Part shown: positions 36,915-50,504 of the stretch, in pieces
How the letters are laid out: each line of letters opens with the position of its first letter
Position numbering within the stretch: position 1 is the first letter of the stretch
Origin: Cavenderia fasciculata
Taxonomy: Eukaryota > Evosea > Eumycetozoa > Acytosteliales > Cavenderiaceae
Length of the DNA: 64,000 bases
Assembly (NCBI RefSeq): GCF_000203815.1
Contig: NW_004457729.1
Location: 3,472,674 to 3,536,673, forward strand
Direction of reading: 5' to 3'
Notes under the pieces: model-generated
Database searches by the model: none
What the model was told of the DNA's origin: nothing
Seen by the model: only the letters and a program-made list of their open reading frames with translations
Made by a program: the position numbers and the translations under genes

Positions 36915-39900
36915 TGGCTCTACTATTACATCGTCATCGTCATACCCACCAATCATCTTTTAGATTTGTATTTTTATTCACAATCATCATAGCTATAAGT
37001 ACTATTTTACAATGTAATTTAGTATCGGCTACAATATCAACCACAGAGAGTATGTATTAATTGTGAGAGATATAATACAATGACTTTTTTAAAATTGACA
37101 TTTTCGATTAACCATCCTTTAATTCATTTCAATTTTACTATTACAGTTGAATCTTTGAATTGGTTGAAAGCACTATACCAAACATCATGGAATGTACCAA
37201 CCATATGTTCCAATGGAATAGGAATTAAATGTACTCCTGATGGAAATATTTTGTCAATGTAAATACATAGAGAGAGCGATTCGTAATTTTCGAATAAGAG
37301 AATCTTTTTGTTTAACCTTTACTTTACAAATACTACTACAACTACATAGATTATTAGATGCAGCCGCTTACAGTTCGACAACTTCTGGAATATCAACTAC
37401 TACTCAATCGACTGGATCATCGGGAACACCAGCCTCTACAGTAGGATCAACTGGAGCATCGACATCACAGGCAACCTTATCAACTGGTGCCACTGATGGA
37501 TCTACCGATGGATCAACTGGAGCCTCTACATCACAGGCAACCATGTCAACTGGAACGACTGACGGATCTACCGATGCATCTACAATAGGATCAACAGGAG
37601 CATCAACATCACAAGCAACCATGTCAACTGGATCAACTGACGGATCTACTGATGGATCAACAGGAGTCTCGACATCACAAGGAACCACGACATCTGGAAC
37701 AATAGGATCTACTGCAGCATCCTCCACTGCAGGATCAACAGGAGCATCAACATCACAAGCAACCCAGTCAAGTGGTACAGCAGCTGGATCTACTGGAACA
37801 TCAAGTGGATCGTCAACATCGCAGGCTACTGCAGATTCAACCACTACAGGACCTCAAACAACTACCAAAGTAACAAGTGAATCGATTGATGTATTAGACC
37901 CAATCCCACTCCCAAGTGTTTACGAAGCTTTTAATGTATACAGTCAACCAAGTACTCCAGTCAACCTCCCAGTACTCACCTTTGGTACACTCGATTTCCC
38001 ATTCCTCACAAATTTGACCATCCTCGGAACAATCACTCCAGCAGTCACTGATGTTAATATTCTACAGTACATTTCATCACTCAATGCACTCGTATATGTT
38101 CGTATCAATAATCAACCATATGTTGCCGATTTCTCTAGTTTCCCTTCAAGTGGTCAAACTCTACTCAAATACCTGTATGTATAATATAATAGATAAAAAT
38201 ATATATATATATATATATATCTATCATGTCACTAACCTTGATTTGATTTTTAAAAGTGATTTAACTAATTGTAGTATGGTAGATGCTGGTATTCCTTTAT
38301 CTATTTGGTCAAGTACAATGCTAGAGACAATTAAATTATCAGGAAATAGATTAGGATTGTCATCAACTGCAACATCCAATTCCATTCGTTTCGCTGAAAT
38401 TGACTTTTCATCTGGTGGAGGTACCTTTAATATTGGAGGATTAATGTCAACTTTAACAGTTGGTGATTTTGGTTTCTACGTACATATTAATAACATTATA
38501 CTTGATAGAATTCAAAGCTTGTAAGTAAATCAATATTAATTATTATTTAATATTAGATATTAAGTAAATTAATAATATTAATCATTCTCTTTTTCAAACT
38601 ATACAGAACTTTTAGATCATTACTTGTTGGTACTAGAATTGAACTTGGATTCCAAATTAATGTTCCTACCAGTTTATTCTATTTTTCAGCATATAATTGT
38701 AAACTTGTAACACCACTTCCATCAACTGTAACAGCTTTACAATCAGTGTAAGTAGTAGTTGTTAGGTTAAAATAATAATACATTTCCATTAACACTCTTA
38801 TTATTTTCTTTTCAGTGAATTATACGACGTAACCTATGATAATCCAGCCACACTCTATTTAACAACTATTCCATTTTCTCTTATTCATTACTCTGAAAAG
38901 AATGGAGTTGCCCAAGCATTACCATCAACTGTTAATAATGTTGCTACATTGTAAGTACAATTGATAGTATCATGTTTTGTTTGTTTGGCTATTCTATTCA
39001 TTTAACTAATATATATATTCCCTCACATAGTAATGTAAATTCAAATCCAAATTTCAGTCCATCATTTACATATCCGTTATGTACAGTTAGAACAATTGAT
39101 GCAAGATCAACTGGTTTGACAGCTGCAGCTATTGACAATTGTTTTGTATGCTATTCTAATCAATTTGACATGAGACCATGGTTTGACTTTGACATTACCT
39201 TTAATCCAAGTCTTTGTGCATCCTATTTGACACTTAGTGCCACACAGTTTATGGTTGGTCGCGACGGTGGAGTGATCACACTAGAAGGAACGGGTATGGG
39301 TTGGGGTGTCGGATCAGGCGTGTACCCCGATTTGACATGTGTTGTGCCAAACAAAAAGTTCCTCCTTGCCGTACCAGCCTACGCAGGTGTCCAAACACTC
39401 ACACTTAACTTGGGATTCTCAGCGACCATGAAAAAGGCAATTACCATTACCTATGGTGTCCCCAAGATCAGCTCAGTCGAGTTTATCCAGGGAGCTGGGT
39501 TATTGACCGTTGTTTTAAACGGAACCTTTTTCGAAAACCCAGCATTTACTGTGGGTGGAGTATCGTGCTCTATCACAGTCTATGGAGTCAATACTGGTGT
39601 GCCAACATCGTACCAATGCACACTGCCACAGGATTTCAAGGAGGGGTATACATTGATTGTTGCTAGTGGCAATGTCTATGGAAATGACAGTCGTATATTC
39701 TACTATTTGCGTTCATATCCTTTAGTTACATCGACCAGCGAAGTACCGTCCAACGGAGGTATACTCACGTTGTACGGACGATTCATTGTGGGTGCTGGCA
39801 AGGTCGTCAAAGATCTACCCATCTCACACGACCTCCCAACCACGACCCCAATTACCATCAACCCTGCGTCATCGACCCTTGCTCAGCTCGGCGTCCAAAG

Positions 39901-41098
39901 TGTCTCGTCTAATCTAGGTATCCCAACCGTTACAGTCGGCGGAAACCCATGTACCAACGTAATGTATGATGCTACGCAACTCAACTGCACACTCGACAAG
40001 GATACCCGTGGACCCAAGGAGATTGTGGTCACCATCGACACTTACACGTTCCGTTCCAAGGGACTGTTCTTTTTGGGCATGTTTGACGCTCCCACATGTC
40101 CAAGCGCCTGTCCCGCACACTCGACTTGCGACACTACCAAGGGCACATGTGTATGCGACACTGGGTACGCCGGCCCGACCTGTGCAGTCGAGGTCAAGCC
40201 CGACGCACCCAACGCAACCATCGAAGCGTCTCCGGTCAAGCCAGACACGTCGATCAGCACGCCAAGCGGGTCGCTGCTCGACATTCAAATCGTCGGTATT
40301 GCCGAGATTGACCTCGATGGCGCTGTCGTCGTTGAAATCCCTCTCTCTGGCGAATGGGACAACCGCACCACCACAACATCCTCGGCCAACACGACCCACT
40401 CGTACTTGGCAACCAACATCTATGGCAACGCAACCGTCCAAGCGCAGTTGATCGCATTCCACGCATCCTCGTCGGTCGAGTTTGCCGGCAAGACCGACAC
40501 CTATGAGTCGGGCTCGCTCAAGGTGCAGCTCGGCATCTACGACTGGCCATTTGTTGCATCAACCAACACTCTCCGCGTCATTATCCATTCGGCAACCGGT
40601 CTGACCGACGCAGCTGCAGAGTCGCGTTGCACAGACGCAGTCCAATCGTCTGATGTAGGTGTCGACGAGTTTGACTCTGTCAACTACCTCGTCATGACAA
40701 TTGACACGATTGCCTATTACGGTCGTTTCATTGATCGATCACTCTCTGACGGTAGACCCGCCTACTCACCCGTATCTGTCCTCAACAAGACCGACGGTGC
40801 TGCATTCCTCTCTATCAGTCTTCCACATTGCGTAGTTGCCTGTGTTCTCGATCCCGACTTTTCCATCCTCTTGACCAACAAGGACGAGGACGATGGATGT
40901 TCAGACAGCAACTCTCGAGCATGGGTCATCCCTGTTGCCGTCGTCGTTCCATGTGTAGTCGTAGCTGCTGGAGTAGCCACCTTTTTTGCTGTCAAGCGTC
41001 GTTTCTATGTTAGTCGATCAGGTCTCTCTGTCAAGATCATTTCAAGAGGTAAATCACAACGTTCCATTTCAATGAAGGTTCCCTATAGTAGTCCATAA
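36914..41098 (+). CDS. LRR/TIG/EGF/ComC-type membrane adhesion protein
   Basis: Seven exons in phase (36914-37049, 37147-37258, 37350-38174, 38257-38520, 38607-38747, 38816-38950, 39031-41098) give 1226 aa. A signal sequence (about residues 17-40, FRFVFLFTIIIAISTIL) is followed by an LRR-cap-like segment (WLKALYQTSWNVPTICSNG). Next comes a Ser/Thr/Gly mucin-like repeat region (about residues 95-250). Leucine-rich repeats are spread over exons 3-7, with introns in the same phase at repeat ends. IPT/TIG-like beta sandwiches follow (GGVITLEGTGMGWG, GGILTLYGRFI). Then come one EGF module (CPSACPAHSTCDTTKGTCVC) and a ComC-type sandwich domain. Near the C-terminus is one membrane helix (WVIPVAVVVPCVVVAAGVA) and a basic tail. 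This is a surface protein of the dictyostelid ComC/Tgr-like class, probably in cell-cell signalling or adhesion. Confidence 0.87.
37390..37850 (+). repeat. Mucin-like Ser/Thr/Gly coding repeat
   Basis: Imperfect tandem units built on STGASTSQAT and TDGSTDGS, about 60-100 bp per larger unit and roughly five copies, inside exon 3 of the ComC-type gene. They would form a heavily O-glycosylated stalk. Confidence 0.85.
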
Positions 41099-41775
41099 AA
41101 TAATAATAATAATAATAATAGTAGTAGTATATGTATAGTATAACAACAAACAAACAAACACAACCATATACATATTTAAAATCAATCTGTAATAATAACT
41201 AAATAAAAGAATAATTAAAGTAATACCTTTTTTAACTAGATGGTGTGGTGAGATCATTACGCGATCAACAAAGAGAGAGAGAGAAAGAGAGAGATCTCGT
41301 GAGTTGATAATGGAAATGAAATGAGTTTAAATGTGTATATACATGTATATATACTTTAAATGTCATCTTTTTGAACTTTTAGTTCGAGGTTGCAGATCGC
41401 GGAAAAGTGGATCTTTCTCCAAAATTAAGTAGAGGTGTGGCCTTTCCTTTTTTATTTCATTTTTCATTGTCTCTTCTCATCATCACTTATTTATATATTT
41501 ATATTATTATTTATTTATTTATTTATTTTATACAGAAAGTTGTAGTTGTACAAGTAGTAGTAATATTGATCATCATCATCAAATAAATTACATGTAAATA
41601 TAGATTAATGAAAGTATAACTACAATGGAAAAGAAAACAAATAAACAGTACTCTCTGGTATGTTTGAAACAGTAGTGAATAACACATACAACATACAACA
41701 ACTTGTGAATCACAGTAATAGTTATATATATACTCACTACTGTTCTTTCTTCCATCCCTCACAATCTCTGTATAG
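41099..41775. other. Intergenic region upstream of the LSD1-like gene
   Basis: A+T rich with ATA and TTTA repeats and a GA tract near 41272-41292. An acceptor-like TATAG directly precedes the ATG at 41776, so an intron in the leader is possible. No other gene is seen. Confidence 0.5.
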
Positions 41776-44700
41776 ATGAATGAGCAGATTGGATCAATGA
41801 AACCAATACATTCAAAGAGACAAAGTATACAGATACACAACACACCACATTACGGGGAAGAAGAAGAACCATTGGAAAATGTTGATGATCAAGAACAAAC
41901 TAAGAAAGAGTTTGGTATGTCAATCAATACAATCAATTGAATAGTATATATTCAATATTGATACTTACTTTGTTGTTTGTCTTTTCTTCTTCTCTTTTCT
42001 CTTTTACTTTTCTTAGATGCTGCGATTCATTCTGATTTACCACCATACAAGATGGCACAAATAGAGATTAGAGAGATGCAAAACTTTAAGAGTTGTCAGG
42101 GAAGATATTGTGAGATTCGTAATATGATTCTAGCAAGTTGGCACGATAACATCAACCAATACTTGACCAAGGACGAGGCAACCAAGATGATTGGCGCACA
42201 AAACAAAAAAGAGGCTCATTCTGTCTTTGACTTTTTGGAGCGATGGGGATACATCAATGTGGGTGTGTTTCAGAGACCATCGGGGGATCCCGAATTCTTC
42301 TCAGAGAACGCGTCAATTGGCAAGCGGGATATACGTCGCTCGAAAAAGGTGCTGGTGGTGGGCGGTGGTGTGGCGGGTGTCGCTGCAGCACGCCAGCTCA
42401 AGTTCTTTGGATACGACGTGCGCATTCTCGAGGCACGCCAGCGTATTGGCGGTAGAGTGTGTACTGACAACCAGACGTTTGGCGCATCGATCGATCTCGG
42501 CGGCAGTGTCATCACAGGTCTCGAGGGCAACCCCCTCACAGTACTGTGCAAGCAGTTGCAGCTCAATTTGCATGTGCTCAAGGGCGAGTGTCCCCTCTAC
42601 GACGTTGACGGCAACGAAATCAGCGAGCGTGCCGACGAGCGTATCACCAAACTCTTTAACACCATGCTCGACAATGTCGCCAAGCAGGCCAAAGACGACT
42701 CGATATCACTTCAAGAAGCGTGCGACAATGAACTCAAAAAGGGTCGGTCTCTCACCAAAGAAGAGGCACGTATTCTCAACTGGCACTTTGCAAACCTCGA
42801 GTATGGATGTGCCGGTGAGCTCAAAGACATTTGCATGGTTGGATGGGACCAAGACGATTCCTATGACTATCGTGGCGAACATTGTATGATAAAAGAAGGG
42901 TATGGCGCAATTGCTGAAGGTCTTGCCAAGGACATTACAATCACCACAAACTGTAATGTCGTCTCTATCGAATATGACGTTGATAAAAACAATCAAGTCA
43001 AAGTCATCTCTTCCGATGGTAGTATTTATTTTGGTGATTGTTGTATTGTAACTATTCCATTAGGTGTTTTAAAACAAAAGTAAATATTAAAAACAAACAA
43101 GAAAACAAATAATAATAGATAGAGTACTAATATATAAAAACTCTCTCTATTTTAGTAATATTCAATTTACACCAGAACTTCCATCATGGAAAACAAAGAT
43201 TATAGAAAGATTGGGATTTGGTACATTAAACAAGATTGTACTTCGCTTTAGTAGAGTATTTTGGGGAAACACTGATTATTTTGGATTTTTAAACAATGAC
43301 AAGGAATCTAGAGGGGAAGCATTTATGTTTTGGAATCTTCATCGTGTCACTGGTGAACCAATCCTAGTTGCCTTGGCATCTGGTGCTTCATCAAAAGATG
43401 TTGAAGGTATGCAATACAAATGACAAATTTATAAAACGATTAGATGATTGTTCTTTTTAATATTCATTTTGATTGATCTTTTATATATAGAAACACCGGA
43501 ACAAATAACAGTTAATAATGTAATGAAGAAATTAAGATCTAGATATGGAAAAGAAACATTGGATCCATTGGCATATAAAATTACTAAATGGAGTCAAGAA
43601 GAGTATAGTCGTGGAACCTACTCGTTTATAGCAAAGACATCGAGTGGAAATGACTATGACTTGATGGGTGACAATATTGGCAATCTATACTTTGCAGGTG
43701 AAGCTACCTGTCGAGAACACCCTTCTACCGTCGTTGGAGCACTTCTGAGCGGACTCAGAGAAGCCGGCAAGATTGACAAGGATTTCTGCTACCAAGTTGA
43801 CAAGACCGAGGTCGTAGAAGTCAAGCCAGACGACCAAAAAGAACGAAAGAAATGCTTTTCCAAAAACTATCATGGACACAACCCCAAAAAGGTTCGTGGC
43901 AAGGTGCAACCAATGATCAACAAGCGATCACATCACGGCGACGCTGAAAACTCCTGGTTATTTAACAGTGGATTCATAATCCCCAAAAAACCAGGAGCTG
44001 TCGGACGAAAACCAAAAGCAAGCAAAACAATTACAACCACTACTACCACGACTACTATATTTGAGGGTGATGATGATTCTGATTATAAACCATCAAATCC
44101 AAGTAGTGGTAATGGATCATCTATGAATCAAGCAAATAATAATAATAATAATAATAACAATAACAATAATAACAACAACTCTTCTATCAACCCTATTGGA
44201 CCACAACCACAGCATCAACAACATCAACAACATCAACAACCATATGGAAATAATAATATGCAACCACAACCACACCAGAACATGCCAATGGGTGGTCCTC
44301 CTGGCGCAATGCCAATGCATCACAATCAACAACAACCTATGAATCGATTACCCCAACATGGACCTCCATCGGATTATGATCGGAGATCATATCAAAACAA
44401 TCAACCACACTATCATCCATATGAAAGAGATAGGGTACCTCTTCCTCATCCTTCCCATCCTCCTCAACAACCTCATTATGCACAACATCCACAACATCAA
44501 CAACCTCCTCCTCCTCCATATCCAACATCTCCCTATGGTAATCCACCACCCCATCCATATCAACAACCACCACCACCACCACCACAACAACAACCGCAAC
44601 AACAATACCGACCACCTTATCCATACCAATATCCTCAACAACCATCACCCCCATACCATCAACAACCAATCCCTCAAGCACCCCCTCCTCCTCCTCTCCA

Positions 44701-45433
44701 ACCACCCTATATGCATATGTCACCTGTTAAACAAGAACCACCTCCACCAGGACCATACACACCACAACCAAACCAATACACTCCTCCTCCTATTCCTGGT
44801 CCTGCTCCTCTTGCTCCTCAACCAATACCATATAATACTGCATCGCCACCCTATCAACAACAACCTCCACCAAATTATATGCATCTACCACCAGTTGTTA
44901 AATTAGAGTCTGGTACCCAACCACCACCTGGATACCCAATTGCACCTCATCCACAACAACCATATAACCATCCACCACCACCACCACAACAACAACCTCA
45001 ACAACCACCACTTTCCTCTTCATATGGACAAATTCCAACTGTAAAACAAGAACCAATATCTTCATCATACTCTACCAATCTCAACAGTAGTGGAAACTAT
45101 AGTCTCAATTCTTCATCTGGAAGTGTTGGAGGAAAACCTGTAAATAATAATAATAACGAAACCGGAGTCTCGCAAGAAGAGCTTGCCAGATTAATCACCA
45201 AAGAAGAAAAGGAAATACTCAGTATACTTGTAAGAGAAGTCCTTAAAAAGTATCCATCTATTAATCGAGAGGAATTTAAAAACATTGCCAGAAAACTCAC
45301 TCATTGCTACTATGACAAACTCAAAAGTAAAAGTAAAGAAACCATCAAACAAAGTCCAGAATTGAAAAGATATATCCAAGATGATGTTGATAAATATGTT
45401 ACTGGCTTTTTAAATCGTAATAAAAAAACATAA
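41776..45433 (+). CDS. LSD1/KDM1-like histone demethylase with C-terminal SRI-like domain
   Basis: Four exons in phase (41776-41914, 42017-43079, 43156-43406, 43491-45433) give 1131 aa. A SWIRM-like domain covers about residues 50-130 (REMQNFKSCQGRYCEIRNMI...FDFLERWGYIN). It is followed by an FAD amine oxidase domain with the Rossmann motif VLVVGGGVAGVAAARQL near residue 158 and EARQRIGGRV. The closest match is LSD1: WHFANLEYGCAG, WDQDDSYDY, and PELPSWKTKIIERLGFGTLN, which includes the flavin-contacting Lys. NLYFAGEATCREHPSTVVGA completes the FAD site. The LSD1 tower helices appear to be missing, as in LSD2. A 450-residue Pro/Gln-rich linker leads to EEFKNIARKLTHCYYDKLK, which matches the SRI domain of SETD2/Set2. 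It probably demethylates H3K4me1/2 in the nucleus. Confidence 0.9.
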
Positions 45434-45595
45434 AACAAAACAAGGAAACATAGAATAGATTAATCCTATCAATCCTATCCCAAACAAACATTATATATAT
45501 ATATTTACAAAAAAAAAAATGATACAAAATAAGTTTATTATTTATAAATGATTTATCCCCCCATCTCTATCCACAATTGATTTAATTAATTTAAA

Positions 45596-46431
45596 TTAAT
45601 TTAATCTAATATAGGTATCTTTTCTTTTCTTTACAATGAATAAAAAGATAACAGCAAAAATGACATCGGTGGCACACATGATTGGAATTAAATAGGTGTA
45701 ACTATAATTGGTGACATGATAAACATTTTCGGGAGTGTATCCTGCAAGCATCCATGCAGCACATACTCCCATTGGTGCGATGATGGCCCAAATCACCTTG
45801 AGTGTGTCTTTGAGAATAACCTTTTTCGAAGGACTGTTTCTGTTGAATGTGATACGATGACGTTTACGGATATGTTCCTTGTGTAGGAACAAATCAAGTG
45901 TCAATAGAATGGGAGGAATGTAATGAATCCATACATTGAGCAACCATGCAAATGCCACCGAGTGGTTCTCCATCTCGGCACGCTGTGATATGAAATCGGG
46001 ATTGAGAATGACCAATAGAATGGTGGCCGTAATCATCACTATATAAGATCCAACAAAACTGACAGCATGTAAAAGTTGAATAAATATATTATTCTTGTTT
46101 GTAGTTACATCCAATTCAAACCATAACGTATGTATTAACCAAAACCAAAATGTTAAATTTGTTATTAAAAATGGAAACCTAAGAAAGAAGAAGAAGAAGA
46201 AATAAGTAAACATATATTAATATATGTATGTTTGACAAAGATATAGATATAGATATGTCTATCTTTTACTTACATAACGGTAGCAGTTACAAAATAAGCT
46301 AAATGTATATAAAATAATATTCTTCTTCCCCAATGTCTATATTTCTCTCTCTGTAACTCTGATCGTATCGGTAAATCAGAATAGTATAGACTTCCTCCTT
46401 CTAAATACGCTGAATCTGCCAGTGATGCCAT
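45596..46431 (-). CDS. Multi-pass membrane protein, possibly FAR-17a/AIG1-like
   Basis: Two exons (46274-46431 and 45596-46178) give 246 aa. About six hydrophobic segments alternate with short charged loops: ILFYIHLAYFVTATVMF, NLTFWFWLIHTLWF, LLHAVSFVGSYIVMITATIL, WLLNVWIHYIPPILLTLDLF, VIWAIIAPMGVCAAWML and CATDVIFAVIFLFIV. The size, the six spans and a conserved-looking His in LNVWIHYIPPILL recall AIG1/ADTRP lipid hydrolases, but I do not see enough to be sure. There is no cleavable signal peptide. The C-terminus KKRKDTYIRLN is basic and probably cytosolic. Confidence 0.78.
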
Positions 46432-48222
46432 TTCTTCCTATCTTTTATTTAGATATCCTATCTATCCTATCTATATTATATGCTAATATTATAACTATCT
46501 TTATGTGTGATCAATTGATTCCTATTCCTCTTCTTGACTAGACTATGACTTGGTAATCCAAGATTGTGTGTATATATATATATATATGTATGTAGTAGTT
46601 GTTGTTATTTGAATATTTGTAGATTAATAATCTAAAGCTACTATTGTTTGTGCTATAGTGGTAATTGATTGATTGATTTAAATGAAGTTGTGGTAACTCT
46701 GCGTATTGCTAAATGTGGTTGTTGTTGTTTAGATTGGCCACTATAATTTTGTCTTTGATTTTGTTTTTTGAATACTCAGGACCGGAGGAGGAGGATTATA
46801 AAAGATTGAAACAAATCAAAGAGGACAATGATGATGAAGATGATTCCGTTCCGTTTAAAATTTAATTTAATTTAAAAATTTGACAAAGATGATGATGTAA
46901 CCAACAACTCGAAAAGGTGCTCGAAGTGTTTAGTCTAAAAGGAGATTTAGAAATATCTAGATCCAAGCTTGGAAGCTACAAAAACAGACCTTTTATGAGA
47001 ACAAGCAAAGGCTGAGATAATTGCTGAGGTGGGTGATGATTAAAATTTTATTCTTTTTATTCTTCCTCCTTTCCTTCTCAACATTCATGAATTATCTTTA
47101 TTTATTTATTTATATACATAATCAATCATCAATAGAGAGAGAATCATCCTTACCATCATGCATACATTTTTTGATGAACGATGATCATCATTATGGCAGC
47201 CATTATCATGTTGTGCGACCAAGTATTTGACACCGACTTGCATAAAGAAGACTATTGTTTATGCGTAAAAACAAAGAATCAATCATAGTGTGTCTTTTCA
47301 TCACACACATTCTTTGGTTACTTGGGGAAAGGAATCACACCATCAAAAGAAGAAGAGGACTTGCTGATGTTGTAGAATCGATGTTAGGGATTCTTTGGTT
47401 CGCGCAGATATCTGTTAAAACAACAGCAAGCACAGGGATTGATTTTTATAGACGGTAAAGCACACGCACACGATAATATAATCACGAGAGTCTTTGGAAT
47501 TTTGCGGTGGCAAAAGGTGAGCCCTCCCTCCTGCCTACCTGGGGGTGAATCGCTCGACTCGCTTAATGCATGACCCCCCCGCTCTTCATCTTGATGCTCA
47601 CACATAAAATATTTTTAGTATCTGAAGTTTCCATTGCCAAAATTGTTTTGCCTCTCTACACTTTTAACACACACACAACTCTACAAAACAAACACATGCC
47701 AAGAGTGATCACTTTTTTTTCATACAAATAATTGTTAGTTTAGTTAGTTTGTTCCAAATAATAATAATAGTATATTTATATTTATCTACGCAAATACCCT
47801 TAACACGTTTATATATTTTTAATAAGGCCGTGACCCACCAATTTCAGTTGGAAAAAATCGATATTTGCAGACTTTGCAAGACGACTCAATTTCTTCTTGA
47901 CCTATTAAACACAACCCCCCAGACATCTTTCAACAAGATATCTATCATCTTACAGTCAGTGAGTGATCCAACCAACAATTCCAACTATTAAGAAGTAATC
48001 AAGATCGTCATTGCCGTCACTCATCACTCATCATCATCATCATCATCATCATCATCGTTGCACCCGAATCCATTTTAGTAGTATTCACCAAGAGAGAAGA
48101 ATAATTCAAAAAGTAGAAACAAAGTAGAAATACTCGAGTACACGCGTTACAACCTAGACTATTATTATTACCATCATCAATAATATAACATATACATACA
48201 TATAACCACACAACATTAAACA
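46432..48222. other. Long divergent intergenic region
   Basis: About 1.8 kb between divergent genes. It contains TA runs near 46568-46588, (TCA)n near 48023-48056 and a G+C-richer segment at about 47440-47600 with no ORF or recognisable RNA. The last ~250 bp are probably the promoter and leader of the PH-C2 gene. Confidence 0.5.
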
Positions 48223-49977
48223 ATGGGTAAAAAGATAAAAAAGGTTAAAAAGCAAAGAGATGTAAGTAAAAATGTCATTAATACTATAGTACTCAAACTA
48301 TATGGATGGAGTAGTTATCTAATAATATTTATTTATTTATTTATGCCATTTCTATTTTAGTTGATGACAGAAGAAGATAGAATCAAACCAGATATTGAAG
48401 GATGGTTGACAAAAGAAGGAGGACGTATCAAAACATGGAAGAGACGATTTTTTATATTAAAGAATAATAGAATGACCTATCTAAGAGACAAGGGCGATTT
48501 ATATTGTAAAGGAAAATTTGATTTGGAGCCATCGTCGAGTGTGATGGTTGTATCGCCAAGAGAGTTTTGTGTCATCACTTCAAAGAGATCATACCCCATT
48601 CTGGCAGACTCACCAAACGACGCACAAAATTGGTGTGAAGCTATAAACAGAGTATTGGAAAGAATTAGAGGAAACAAAATAATATATGTACCAACTGGTA
48701 CAAGTCCATCCAATACACCAATCATATCAACTAGTCCTGGACAATTACAACAACCACCTCAACCTCAACCTCAACCACAATTTTCATATACTCCATTTGT
48801 TAATGGACAACCTTTAAATCAAAATAATCAATATAATACAATATCAAATAATAATAATAATAATACTAACTTTAATCAAAATAATCAAAATCAATATAAT
48901 AATAATCAACAGAATAATAATAATCAGAATAATGGAACAACACAACAAACACCAAAGAAACAACAAGTACAAGTAGGATGGAATTTTAATTTACCTTCGG
49001 GAGTATCATTTTTGAATGATCAAAATGCACAAATACAAATTAGAATTATAAATGCTCGTAATTTGTTGGGATCAAGAGCTGGAGATCATTTGGATGAACG
49101 TGATCCGTATGTAAAGATTCGTACCACTGGAAATACAAAATCTAATCAATTCTTGGCCGAAACATCAGTGGTCGAGAGTAGTTTAAATCCAAGATGGGAC
49201 GAGACGTTTATTGTCCCCATCGACAATGTGCTGACCGATATGGTCATCATTGAAGTACACGATCACCTATCCAAGGACTTTTTGGGTTTCGTCGGTATCG
49301 ATGTATTTTACTTGCCTTTCAACACTGAAGTGTTGTCGTCAGAGCAACTGTCATTTGTCACACACGGTGACATCCAACTAGGAATCACTGCCATGAACTT
49401 TGGCGTACAGTTTTACGCTCAGCCATCGTATGTCATGCAATACATTAGTTGGCGTCAGTCTCTGCCAGGCACCTCTAAAAACGGGGCATCCAAACTCAAA
49501 GAAATTGGTGTGTTGGACAAAAAGAACAGACTACCATTGTCGTCCAAGTCGGACGGTCCATACTCTAAAAAGAGTGTTATCAAAGACTACGAGATTCGAG
49601 GTGGATGGCTAAAGTTGGGCAAAGATTATTTGTGTAGTATATACTCTAACCAAATTGCCCAAATGAATGACCTAACCCGATCAACCAGTAGTACCACCAG
49701 CACCACCAGTAATATGAGCGAGACCAACAACAACAACAATAGATTCAGTCAAAACAGCGATGGAGACATTAGAAAGATAATCAGTTTTGCTCAACAAATA
49801 CAATTGTCTAGTTCAAATGATTCTGTTGCCACAACAGCATCGGCATCGTCTGCATCAACAGCAACAGCAACCACCACAGCAACATCAGTGGTTGTGACTG
49901 AATGTACTACTGGCGATGGGGCATCAACAACCAAACCATCTTCATTATCACTACTTAATAAAGAAAGAGATGAATAG
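48223..49977 (+). CDS. PH and C2 domain protein
   Basis: Two exons (48223-48261 and 48361-49977) give 551 aa. The first encodes a lysine-rich leader (MGKKIKKVKKQRD). A PH domain covers about residues 25-115: IEGWLTKEGGRIKTWKRRFF with the KxWKRR lipid-binding signature, ending in NWCEAINRVL. After an Asn/Gln/Pro-rich linker, a C2 domain spans about 230-350. It has IRIINARNLLGSRAGDHLDE, RDPYVKIR, WDETFIVPI and EVHDHLSKDFLGF, so several of the calcium-binding Asp positions are kept. The tail is Ser/Thr rich. Such a pair would bind phosphoinositide membranes, with C2 perhaps adding calcium dependence. No catalytic domain is seen. An ORF beginning at 48361 lacks a true ATG, which supports the upstream exon. 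Confidence 0.9.
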
Positions 49978-50504
49978 CAGTAGCAGTAGCAGCGGCATCA
50001 TCATTTAGATTGACGGTTAACAACCTTTTGAAAGTGTTAACACCTCTATCATTTTTTTCTAACACGCACAAATCAAACGGACCGATTAATCAACCATCCA
50101 TACATCATGGTCTATGGTCTATCTACATTCATGCTTTGATTGATGTATGATGATCGTTGGTTTTTCAATATATATATATTTACATTGGGGGGATTGTTGA
50201 CTTGATTGGGATCTGTGTTGACAAAAATATTGATGTAATTTCACCACAATTTTAAAGGAACCACCGTTCAGTTAAATTGTTGTCTCTGCCCACCCCATTC
50301 CTTAAAAAAAATTGTTTATTGGATATTTGGGGGGGTCTGTGTCAATTGTTTGTTGTTATTAATAAGGTAACCTTTAATTTAATTAGGTTGGTTGTGTCAA
50401 GTAGTAAATAAAATACATCAATCATTTAATACAAATTTAATACATACAATTACTATTACTATTTATTACTTTTTTACAAAAAAAAAAACAATCTAGAAAA
50501 GAAG
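49978..50504. other. Intergenic spacer
   Basis: A+T-rich spacer with T and G runs (for example GGGGGGTCTGTG near 50331). It presumably includes the PH-C2 terminator and the promoter of the next small gene. No gene is seen. Confidence 0.6.

Noticed and set aside
47440-47600. G+C-richer block as a tRNA or small RNA
   Set aside because: Scattered G/C runs without a foldable core or known promoter element; left as unexplained spacer.
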